Assembly: GCF_040026395.1 (NCBI RefSeq)
Contig: NZ_CP157278.1
Location: 2,418,001-2,482,000, forward strand
Length of the DNA: 64,000 nt
Direction of reading: 5' to 3'
Source of the DNA: Pedobacter lusitanus
GTDB taxonomy: Bacteria > Bacteroidota > Bacteroidia > Sphingobacteriales > Sphingobacteriaceae
Both the position numbers and the translations under genes were made by a program. The notes under the pieces are model-generated. The model saw only the letters and a list, made by a program, of their open reading frames with translations, was not told where the DNA came from and did no database searches. Shown here in pieces: positions 19,753 through 26,858 of this stretch; within the stretch, counting starts at the first letter, position 1, and every line of letters begins with the position of its first letter.

Positions 19753-20200
19753 GGTCAGGTGTTTTAGGATGAGCCTGATCACAGGATCCGGAACAAATAC
19801 AGGCAGAACCCAAACAACGGTTCTGCTGCCACTTATCAAGATTTAAGATGGTTTCTCTGGCTAATGCCAATGATAACTCATCGGTTGTATCAGCCATCAG
19901 TGAAACAGCTGGAACATTGGCAATTTTAATATTACGACCGGCCGCTGCCTCCTGATCGATATGTACAGTTGATGTAGACCGGGTAGCGATATATTTCACG
20001 CCCAGATCAGCAAGACTATTAATCACAGCTGCCGAAACAACATCTTCTGTAAATACGATAACAGCCTCTTTTCCTGCCGCATAACTCACAGTATCAGGGC
20101 TCAGCGAATTGGATATTAAGGTAATATCGTGTTTTTTATGATTGGCGATTGCCAGTGGCTCTTTTTCAAAAGATTTTATACTATAGGCTACTACTCTCAT
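19742..20200 (-). CDS. Truncated D-lactate dehydrogenase-like protein with Cys/His-rich tail
   Basis: A 152-residue protein. Residues 1 to about 125 resemble the N-terminal part of D-2-hydroxyacid dehydrogenases (MRVVAYSIKSFEKEP, LADLGVKYIATRST, IKIANVPAVS), but the NAD-binding domain and catalytic Glu/His are absent. The last 25 residues are different: CLGSACICSGSCDQAHP followed by DHEH, with four cysteines and several histidines able to bind a metal or cluster. The start at 20200 gives the family N-terminus. It overlaps hemN and lies under a possible FNR-type box. It is probably not a dehydrogenase; a sensor, chaperone or scaffold role is conjecture. Confidence 0.75.
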   Translation of the reverse strand: MRVVAYSIKSFEKEPLAIANHKKHDITLISNSLSPDTVSYAAGKEAVIVFTEDVVSAAVINSLADLGVKYIATRSTSTVHIDQEAAAGRNIKIANVPAVSLMADTTDELSLALARETILNLDKWQQNRCLGSACICSGSCDQAHPKTPDHEH

Positions 20201-20274
20201 TCGGATCGATTTGTTAATGAGCAAAATTAGCCCGAAAACAAGTAGCAGAGAATGAGGTTAGTCAACCATAAATA

Positions 20275-20286
20275 TGATCTGGATCA
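20275..20286 (-). promoter_or_regulatory. Possible FNR-type box upstream of the ldh-like/hemN pair
   Basis: TGATCTGGATCA has TGAT and ATCA half-sites separated by 4 bp. It sits 75-86 bp before the start at 20200 and overlaps the stop codon of the regulator gene. The arms are only 4 bp and a matching -7 element at the right distance is not clear, so this is the weakest of the three candidate boxes. Confidence 0.4.
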
Positions 20287-21348
20287 GTTTTTCATTTGCT
20301 GAAGCTTCAGATAATCGAGTATACCGATCTGGCTTCCTTTTCTTTCAATAATTCCCTCATCCTTGAAATCACTGAGAATCCGGCTGACTGTTTCGGTAGC
20401 CATTCCGGCCATCGCAGCAAGATTATCTCTGGAGATACGAAGATTGATCTGTCCTTCCTGTTTTTCCAGCTTACACAAACGCATGAGTACTTCTGCCATC
20501 CTTTTACGGACAGAATGATAGGCTAACTGTAAAAGCTGTTCTTCTTTATCCAGCAGATTATTGGAAAGAATCCGGATAAATTGTCTAGCCACATCAGGAT
20601 GGCGGTTAAGCAATTCATCGAGCATTTCTTTAGGAAGCTGACATATCGTTGTATCCTCCAGAGCTTCTGCTGTTTCGGCATATGGCTCATTTAACAGCAA
20701 AGCAGGAATACCAAAATATTCTTCGGCACCATACATACCCGTAAGCAGTTCTCTGCCATCTTCTGTAAGTTTAATGGTTTTCACCTTTCCACTCAGCACA
20801 AGATAAACTCCTGAAACGATATCCCCCTCATAGTAAATAATCTGTTTCTTTTTAATGGTGCGGACTTTACGATCCAGCATGAGTTTATCCAGCTCTTTTA
20901 TTCCCTGATTGGAGGCAACCAGATTATTTAATTTGTCAATCGATTTACTGTAAAACAGCTCTTGTTTTTCTCTTTTACTAAACCTGCTTTCAATTGCATT
21001 GAGCAGCTCAACATCGTCAAAAGGTTTCACCAGGTAATCATCTGCCCCCATTTCCATACCTTTACGCATATCTATTCTTTCGGCCTTTGCTGTTAAAAAG
21101 ATAAATGGCGTAGCAGCCGTTTCCGGATTTTTATTTAACAGATAAAGTACGCCATAACCATCCAGTTCAGGCATCATGATATCACACAGAATCAGATCCG
21201 GTAAATGACTATGGGCCATCTCTACCCCCGTTTTTCCATTATCTGCCTGGAAAACCTCATAACCGGCAAGTTCTAGTATTTCCGCTGTGCTTTCTCTGAT
21301 ATCATCATTGTCTTCAATGATCAATATCCTTTGTCTCCTGTTTTCCAT
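20284..21348 (-). CDS. Response regulator with receiver and CRP/FNR DNA-binding module
   Basis: A 354-residue fusion. Residues 7-122 are a CheY-like receiver with acidic pair E12/D13, phospho-acceptor D56 (DLILCDIMMPELDGYG), T86 and K108. Residues about 150-265 form a cNMP-binding-type beta barrel (YYEGDIVSGVYLVLSGKVK). Residues about 275-345 are a Crp-type winged helix with recognition helix TETVSRIL (E319, S322, R323), the FNR-type E-xx-SR pattern. The FNR N-terminal cysteine cluster is absent, so oxygen must be sensed elsewhere. The heme-PAS kinase 38 bp upstream is the evident partner, making this a fused FixJ/FixK-like regulator. Confidence 0.93.
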   Translation of the reverse strand: MENRRQRILIIEDNDDIRESTAEILELAGYEVFQADNGKTGVEMAHSHLPDLILCDIMMPELDGYGVLYLLNKNPETAATPFIFLTAKAERIDMRKGMEMGADDYLVKPFDDVELLNAIESRFSKREKQELFYSKSIDKLNNLVASNQGIKELDKLMLDRKVRTIKKKQIIYYEGDIVSGVYLVLSGKVKTIKLTEDGRELLTGMYGAEEYFGIPALLLNEPYAETAEALEDTTICQLPKEMLDELLNRHPDVARQFIRILSNNLLDKEEQLLQLAYHSVRKRMAEVLMRLCKLEKQEGQINLRISRDNLAAMAGMATETVSRILSDFKDEGIIERKGSQIGILDYLKLQQMKN

Positions 21349-21386
21349 TTGATGAATTGAATTCGGTCCTGTTTATTGATAACTTA

Positions 21387-22571
21387 CTATCTGTTGAATG
21401 ATAGTATGAATTTAGTGCCTTCATTTATTTTACTTTCGAACTGCGCTTCACCTTTCATTAAACCAACATAACGCATTACAATGTTCAGCCCCAGACCTGT
21501 ACCAGGAATATTTCCTGTATTATGTGCTCTGAAAAATGGCTGAAATAAATATCTCTGATCTGTATCTGGTATTCCGATTCCGTTATCCTTTATGGTAATC
21601 AGACACTGATGTTCATTAATTTCGGTATTAAATTCTATGAAGGTGTTTTCTCCTGAATACTTGATTGCATTATTAATCAGGTTGATCATACAGTTTTTCA
21701 GCAGATTCTGATCCAGTGAAACCACACTTTCCAGCCCTGTATGCTGATAAATTATATGCTGATCCTGTTTAGCGATCATCTGCATTTCTTCGGTAATTTC
21801 TTCTGCTAATTTAACCAGGTCAAAAGGTTGAAACGCAGGCTCTACCCTTCCGGCCTCCAGTCTTTCCAGAGACAGAAAATCATTCAGAATAGTGGTCAGA
21901 TTACCAACTGCATTTTTTATTTTATGCACATGTTTCTCAATATTTACATTCTGAAATGGCTGTGCATATTTTTCAATAAGTGAAGCAGAAAGCTGGACAG
22001 AGCTTAATGGTGTACGAAACTCATGTGATGCCATAGAGACAAATCTGCTTTTCATCTGGTTCAGTTCTTTTTCTTTTTCAAGTGACAAGCTAACCTCTTC
22101 TTTTGCTTCTCTTAAAGCAGTAACTGTTTTCTTCAGTGATTTGGTCCGCTCCTCTACCAGGCTTTCCAGTTCAGCAGCATATTCCTGTAAGCGCTCTTCT
22201 GCTTCTTTTTCTTTAGAAAGATCATGGATAAAACCGGTAAATATTTTGCGGTCTTCATATTGAACTTCACTTACAGCCAGTCTGAAAGGAAAAGTCGTTC
22301 CGTCTTTACGAAGTCCTTTTACCTCCCTTCCTTTACCAATGATGTGCTTTTCACCGGTTCTATGATAATTTTCGATATACCCGTCATGCCTGCCTTTGTC
22401 CGGTTCAGGCATTAGCTTTGCTATATTCTGTCCAACAACTTCATCCAGTGTATAACCAAAAAGCTGAAGTGCCGCAGGGTTAAGGCTTTCTATTTTCCCT
22501 CTCTGATCAATGGTAATAATTCCATCAATGGCCGTTTCAATGATTGCCTCTAATAACCGTGCTTTTTCCAT
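21387..22571 (-). CDS. FixL-like heme-PAS sensor histidine kinase
   Basis: A 394-residue soluble kinase. Residues 5-118 form a PAS domain very close to the FixL heme domain: LMPEPDKGRHDGYIENY carries H62 at the place of the FixL proximal heme ligand, and IIGKGREVKG carries R82 exactly 20 residues later, as the O2-binding Arg220 of Bradyrhizobium FixL. A coiled coil (118-178), DHp with SHEFRTPLS (H183), N box NLINNAIKYSGE, G1 IKDNGIGIPD and G2 GTGLGLNIV follow. There are no transmembrane helices. It probably autophosphorylates when O2 leaves the heme and signals to the adjacent receiver-CRP protein. Confidence 0.9.
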   Translation of the reverse strand: MEKARLLEAIIETAIDGIITIDQRGKIESLNPAALQLFGYTLDEVVGQNIAKLMPEPDKGRHDGYIENYHRTGEKHIIGKGREVKGLRKDGTTFPFRLAVSEVQYEDRKIFTGFIHDLSKEKEAEERLQEYAAELESLVEERTKSLKKTVTALREAKEEVSLSLEKEKELNQMKSRFVSMASHEFRTPLSSVQLSASLIEKYAQPFQNVNIEKHVHKIKNAVGNLTTILNDFLSLERLEAGRVEPAFQPFDLVKLAEEITEEMQMIAKQDQHIIYQHTGLESVVSLDQNLLKNCMINLINNAIKYSGENTFIEFNTEINEHQCLITIKDNGIGIPDTDQRYLFQPFFRAHNTGNIPGTGLGLNIVMRYVGLMKGEAQFESKINEGTKFILSFNR

Positions 22572-22616
22572 AATTGATTTTTACAAATATAGAAAATCTG
22601 CTAACAGCATGTTAAA

Positions 22617-22946
22617 TTATAAACCAAAAACGGTCACTACAAGGATCACAGCATGGATCATTAAGCTCAGATAAAACAGACCGATAGTTATCCTGGTACT
22701 TGCGCTGCTCATATTGGCTACAATATTAGCAAAGAAAATCAGCATACTGGATGCAAGACATGGAACGACATGTCCATCGAGTGAATAAACAAGCACAAAA
22801 GTTAATGGAACCAGTATGGTAGCATGTAAAACAATAGAGACCAGAAACCAGCCCAGATGATTTGGTTTCTGACTATCTGCAAAGTTTAAGTATTTAGACC
22901 ATAAGCTTGTATCAGCCGGAGCGGTGTTTACGATTAAAGTTGCCAT
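22617..22946 (-). CDS. Small three-helix membrane protein of unknown function
   Basis: A 109-residue protein with a soluble N-terminus of about 30 residues (ending NHLGW), then three hydrophobic helices (about 32-55, 60-78 and 84-108). Histidines lie in or near the helices ([25 protein letters not shown]), which could bind heme or metal. I recognise no family. It is the first gene of the operon leading to the FixL-like kinase, 45 bp upstream of it, and lies 52 bp from an FNR-type palindrome, so it belongs to the low-oxygen module. Confidence 0.7.
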   Translation of the reverse strand: MATLIVNTAPADTSLWSKYLNFADSQKPNHLGWFLVSIVLHATILVPLTFVLVYSLDGHVVPCLASSMLIFFANIVANMSSASTRITIGLFYLSLMIHAVILVVTVFGL

Positions 22947-22997
22947 AATATGTTATTTTTATTACAACAAATATCTGCTCATTTGCCGGTCCTATCT

Positions 22998-23011
22998 ATG
23001 ATATGCATCAT
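22998..23011. promoter_or_regulatory. FNR-type palindrome between divergent low-oxygen genes
   Basis: ATGATATGCATCAT has 5-bp arms ATGAT and ATCAT around 4 bp, the FNR-box geometry. It lies between the sensor operon (start 22946) and the 602-residue protein gene (start 23112). On the minus strand a -7-like GATATTTG sits at 22968-22975, about 33 bp from the palindrome centre, consistent with activation of the sensor operon, possibly by its own regulator. Confidence 0.55.
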
Positions 23012-23111
23012 CCCTGGCACAGGTATAAATCATATAAAATAATGATCCATGTCATATTTTATCCCCGCATTTCTCCGCTATTTTGCCAACCTACAGATAA
23101 AACAGAATTGC

Positions 23112-24920
23112 ATGAACCACACCTTTCATATTCCCGTTTTGGGATTAGGTTATTCTATTGACACTCCCTTAAAAGTAGCCAGATATGGCATTACTTCTGT
23201 TGTTTCAATCGTTGATGATGAACTGACAGAGCGAATGAGAAAATTCCATTCGGCAGCCAATAACATTGATTATATACCTATTAAAAAAGAAGATCATGAC
23301 GGCCGTGCCAGGCGGATCACTGCTTACCTGGATCTGATCAGGACATTGGTCGATCAGCAGTTTGCCGCGCTAAAAGATGAGCCCTTTACCGCAGGTGCTG
23401 ATATACACACGTATTTTGAACTTCTTCCTGAAAATTCTGCACTTAAAGCTCAGTATCTGAAAATGTCAGAACTTGAACCGGGTACAGAAAAGAAAAAACT
23501 GCAACAGGAATTGCGTTTACAAATGAAGGCAGGGAGTATCGACGTCAACATCATGTCTAAGGTAGATAAAGCAAATTACAATGCTGCTCAGGAAAACCTC
23601 GGAAATGATTTTACAGATGCACTGGCAGCAATGAGAGGTTTTGGAAACAGTACCTTATCTTCATCTGTTGTAATCTCTGCAGGTCTGAATCCGAGATTAT
23701 ATACTTACATGGAAAACTGCCAGGATTTCTACCCTGACTCCAACGGACAGATCAAAAAGAAGATTATCCTTAAGGTGAGTGATTTCAGATCAGCTCTGAT
23801 CCAGGCAAAAATGCTGGCAAAAAAAGGTTTATGGGTTGCAGAATTCAGAGTTGAATCAGGTTTGAATTGCGGAGGGCATGCATTTGCTACAGAGGGGTTG
23901 CTTTTAGGCCCAATCCTGGAGGAATTTAAACAAAAAAGAAATGAACTTCGGGAAGAATTATCAGGCATTTATCAAACTGCCTTATTCAATAAAGGGGTTA
24001 CTATTTCGGGGACTCCACTGCTTAAATTCACAGCACAGGGAGGAATCGGTACTGCCGGAGAAAATGCTTTTCTGCTTAACTATTACCAACTGGATGCCAC
24101 CGGATGGGGAAGCCCTTTTTTACTGGTTCCGGAAGCTACAAATGTAGATGCGCAGACTTTAGAAGCACTGGCTTCAGCACAGCAGGATGATTTTTATGTC
24201 AGCAATTCTTCTCCACTTGGCGTATTGTTTAATAACTTCAGAAACAGTACAATTGAAGAACAGCGTCTGCAAAGAATAGCAAAAGGAAGACCAGGCAGTC
24301 CGTGCACTAAAAAATTCCTTTCTACCAACACCGAATTTACTGAGCTTCCTATTTGTACCGCTTCAAGAGAATATCAGCGGTTAAAAATCAAACAATTAGA
24401 GGCTACAGAGCCAGATCCTGTACTTTTTGCCGAAAAATTTGAAGCAATCACAGAAAAAATATGTCTTTGTGAAGGGCTGTGTGCTTCTGTCTATATCAAG
24501 AACGATCAGTTAAAACCAAGAGAGAATAAAGCGGTGAGTATCTGTCCCGGTCCTAATCTTGCCTATTTTTCCAGGTTGTATACACTGAAAGAAATGATAG
24601 GACATATTTATGGCAGGGAAAAGATTAATTTTAAATTCAACCGTCCGAATCTGTTCATCAATGAGCTGCATTTATATGTGGATTACCTAAAAAAAGATCT
24701 GAATACACAATTACATGATTTAAATGCAAAAAAGACCAAATATTTTGAGAAATTCAGGGAAGAATTATTTAAGGGTATCAACTATTACAAAGAGCTGATA
24801 CCGGAGATAAAACTCCAGACAGACATCGCTGCTCAGGAATTGTATCATCAATTACAGAAAGCGGAAGAGAAACTGAAAATGATTACTAAAATTCTTGACC
24901 CTGTTAGAGTTCAGGGATAA
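23112..24920 (+). CDS. Unrecognised cysteine-rich protein, possibly a distant FMN TIM-barrel enzyme
   Basis: A 602-residue soluble protein; the ATG at 23112 begins MNHTFHIPVLGLGYSIDTPL. The central part has SGLNCGGHAFATEG (C253) and later KFTAQGGIGTAGENAFLL and ATGWGSPFLLVPEA. These recall the AGGH and GGI...G...GT-Fl-t-E segments of nitronate monooxygenase-type flavoproteins, but the match is remote. Further cysteines stand at about 398, 415 and in CLCEGLC (451, 453, 457) and SICPG, enough for an iron-sulfur cluster. The C-terminal 80 residues look coiled. It is divergent from the oxygen-sensor operon and shares its FNR-type box, suggesting a role at low oxygen. The function is unknown. Confidence 0.8.
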   Translation: MNHTFHIPVLGLGYSIDTPLKVARYGITSVVSIVDDELTERMRKFHSAANNIDYIPIKKEDHDGRARRITAYLDLIRTLVDQQFAALKDEPFTAGADIHTYFELLPENSALKAQYLKMSELEPGTEKKKLQQELRLQMKAGSIDVNIMSKVDKANYNAAQENLGNDFTDALAAMRGFGNSTLSSSVVISAGLNPRLYTYMENCQDFYPDSNGQIKKKIILKVSDFRSALIQAKMLAKKGLWVAEFRVESGLNCGGHAFATEGLLLGPILEEFKQKRNELREELSGIYQTALFNKGVTISGTPLLKFTAQGGIGTAGENAFLLNYYQLDATGWGSPFLLVPEATNVDAQTLEALASAQQDDFYVSNSSPLGVLFNNFRNSTIEEQRLQRIAKGRPGSPCTKKFLSTNTEFTELPICTASREYQRLKIKQLEATEPDPVLFAEKFEAITEKICLCEGLCASVYIKNDQLKPRENKAVSICPGPNLAYFSRLYTLKEMIGHIYGREKINFKFNRPNLFINELHLYVDYLKKDLNTQLHDLNAKKTKYFEKFREELFKGINYYKELIPEIKLQTDIAAQELYHQLQKAEEKLKMITKILDPVRVQG

Positions 24921-25005
24921 GAAACCTTCATGTGCAGCAGAACACAAACCGAAATGAACAAAATTGAGTCGCACATGATCATTAAAAATCAATTGTGTTC
25001 AAATG

Positions 25006-25043
25006 AAAAAGGGCATGCTGTTTAATTACAAAATGCCCTTTTT
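25006..25043. terminator. Bidirectional intrinsic terminator
   Basis: Arms AAAAAGGGCAT and ATGCCCTTTTT (11 bp) with a 16-nt loop separate the convergent 602-residue protein gene and the DUF4142 gene. Confidence 0.8.
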
Positions 25044-25066
25044 AGTTGCTAAAAAAATCGGCCTGA

Positions 25067-25675
25067 CTATTTCAGTTTTGCCTGAATAGCTTTTGCTTTT
25101 TCAAAATGTCCGGTAATAACAGGCAACATTTTTTTGGCAAACTCACTCACTTCTTTCGACGGAAATGTCGTTGCTGATTTAAACAAGGCAATAGTTTTAT
25201 CATGATCGGTAACCATCATATCAATATAATGATGATCAAAAGCAGAACCGGTCATGGTTTTCATCATATCAATATGTGCCTTATCTTCTGCAGGAAATGC
25301 TGCTGGCAAAACAATTTTCTCTTTTTCTGCCAGTGATTTAAGCTCAGCATTAGCCTTAGAATGATCTTTTACCATCTCCTCTGCAAAGGCCTTAACATCC
25401 GGGTTGGATGATTTCTGGGCGATCTGCCCTAAATCAACTTCCATCATTCCTCCAAGAGCAGCTGATTTCATAAATGATGCTACATCCCCACCGGTTTTTG
25501 ACTGATCGGCGGGCATTGTACTACTCATCTTATTAGTATCCATTTTTAAACTGTCAGTTTTCCCTGAATCCATAGCAGCAAGATCACCCTTGGCTCCATG
25601 GCTTCCTGAACCTGTGCATGCCTGCATCGTACAGGCTCCGATAACTAATAAACCAAATAAACTTAATTGTTTCAT
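25067..25675 (-). CDS. DUF4142 lipoprotein
   Basis: A 202-residue protein with a lipoprotein signal (MKQLSLFGLLVIGACTMQAC, lipobox MQAC), a Ser/Asp/Lys-rich linker, and a helical DUF4142 domain from about residue 60: GGMMEVDLGQIAQ, VKAFAEEMVKDHSKAN, YIDMMVTDHDKTIALF. The fold is ferritin-like four-helix in related proteins, but metal ligands are not obvious. It is divergent from the DUF2911 gene and shares a near-identical 20-bp leader with it. The function is unknown; a periplasmic or surface stress role is often assumed. Confidence 0.87.
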   Translation of the reverse strand: MKQLSLFGLLVIGACTMQACTGSGSHGAKGDLAAMDSGKTDSLKMDTNKMSSTMPADQSKTGGDVASFMKSAALGGMMEVDLGQIAQKSSNPDVKAFAEEMVKDHSKANAELKSLAEKEKIVLPAAFPAEDKAHIDMMKTMTGSAFDHHYIDMMVTDHDKTIALFKSATTFPSKEVSEFAKKMLPVITGHFEKAKAIQAKLK

Positions 25676-25685
25676 AATCGTATTA

Positions 25686-25787
25686 TTAGAATAAATTTTG
25701 TTTACGGATTAACACTTATTGATTAAAAAGGTTTGTACTATAAATCAAAACATAACTGTAATTTAGTGTAAACAAAACTTATTCTAA
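25686..25787. repeat. Inverted 20-bp arms in the divergent DUF4142/DUF2911 promoter region
   Basis: The arm at 25686-25705 and the arm at 25768-25787 are reverse complements at 19 of 20 positions. Read outward, both genes therefore have the same leader, GTAAACAAAAYTTATTCTAA, close to their start codons (overlapping the ATG for DUF2911, 11 bp before it for DUF4142). This suggests a shared promoter or regulator element used in both directions. Confidence 0.65.
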
Positions 25788-26638
25788 TGAAAACATTACT
25801 CAAAACAACTTTACTTGTTGCTCTGGCAATAAGTCTGAATGCAGATCTGAAAGCTCAGGGGTTAAACCTTCCTCAGCCTAGCTCTGGACAGACAGTAATA
25901 CAAGACTTTGGTCTTGGAAAAATCACAGTCAAATACTCCCGCCCAAATACTAAAGGACGTAAGGTTTTTGGTGACCTGGAGCCTTACGGATCAGTATGGC
26001 GCACAGGTGCTAACAGCGCTACAACTATTTCATTCACTGAAAATGTGACCTTAGAAGGTCAGCCTGTTACTGCCGGTGATTATGCCCTGTTCACTATTCC
26101 CGGAAAAACTGAATGGACTGTCATTTTAAATAAAGACACTAAACAATGGGGTGCTTATGAATACAAGGAATCAGATGATGTTTTAAGATTCAAAGTAAAG
26201 CCAGCTGTTGCAAAAGATAAAACAGAAACATTTACTATCGCATTTGCTGAAGTATCACCAACAAAAGCAGTGATGCAATTACTATGGGATAACACGGTAG
26301 TACCAGTAAACTTAACCACTGATATTGATGCCAAAGTAATGGCAAATATTGACGAGGCTATGAAAGGTGAAAAGAAACCTTATATGCAGTCAGCTATTTA
26401 TTATCTTGAAAACGGGAAAGACCTGAATAAAGCAATGGAATGGATGAATGCAGCTGATGCTGCTGATGCTGGAAAAAGCCCATGGGTAAAATTATGGAAA
26501 GGTCGTGTTCAACTTAAAATGGGCGACAAAAAAGGGGCAGCAGAAAGTGCAGCTGCCGGGATTAAAATAGCAACGGAGATCAAAAATCCTGAGTATATCC
26601 GTTTAAATACAGCTTTGCTGGCGGATGCTAAAAAATAA
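25787..26638 (+). CDS. DUF2911 secreted protein
   Basis: A 283-residue protein with a cleavable signal peptide (about 1-24, ending NADLKAQG). Residues 25 to about 170 are a DUF2911 domain with the typical VKYSRPNTKGRKVFG, PYGSVWRTGANSATTI and AGDYALFTIPG segments. The C-terminal part (about 190-283) is helical, with alanine-rich repeats resembling a TPR (KMGDKKGAAESAAAG). Periplasmic, function unknown. It is followed by a strong terminator. Confidence 0.9.
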   Translation: MKTLLKTTLLVALAISLNADLKAQGLNLPQPSSGQTVIQDFGLGKITVKYSRPNTKGRKVFGDLEPYGSVWRTGANSATTISFTENVTLEGQPVTAGDYALFTIPGKTEWTVILNKDTKQWGAYEYKESDDVLRFKVKPAVAKDKTETFTIAFAEVSPTKAVMQLLWDNTVVPVNLTTDIDAKVMANIDEAMKGEKKPYMQSAIYYLENGKDLNKAMEWMNAADAADAGKSPWVKLWKGRVQLKMGDKKGAAESAAAGIKIATEIKNPEYIRLNTALLADAKK

Positions 26639-26670
26639 TCCGAAAATCTGTCAGCTTTCCGATAGCTTAA

Positions 26671-26706
26671 AAAAGGCGTCTCTTAAATTTAAGAGACGCC
26701 TTTTTT
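26671..26706 (+). terminator. Intrinsic terminator after DUF2911 gene
   Basis: A perfect 34-bp inverted repeat (17-bp arms starting AAAAGGCGTCTC) ends in a run of T. It closes the DUF2911 transcript. Confidence 0.88.
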
Positions 26707-26858
26707 ATTCAGAATTATACGCCACATTTTAATTCTGTTTCAAAATATGCAAACAAAAGACATTAATAATGTATTTCATAAATATCCTGAGTTAAGAACC
26801 ATATCAAAATTGTATATTGTTCTTAGCGTTTACCGATGTACATTAACTACCCTATCCC

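Noticed and set aside
23049..23111. Upstream start for the 602-residue protein
   Set aside because: The 21 extra codons look like translated leader; the ATG at 23112 starts a plausible conserved N-terminus. The choice is not certain.
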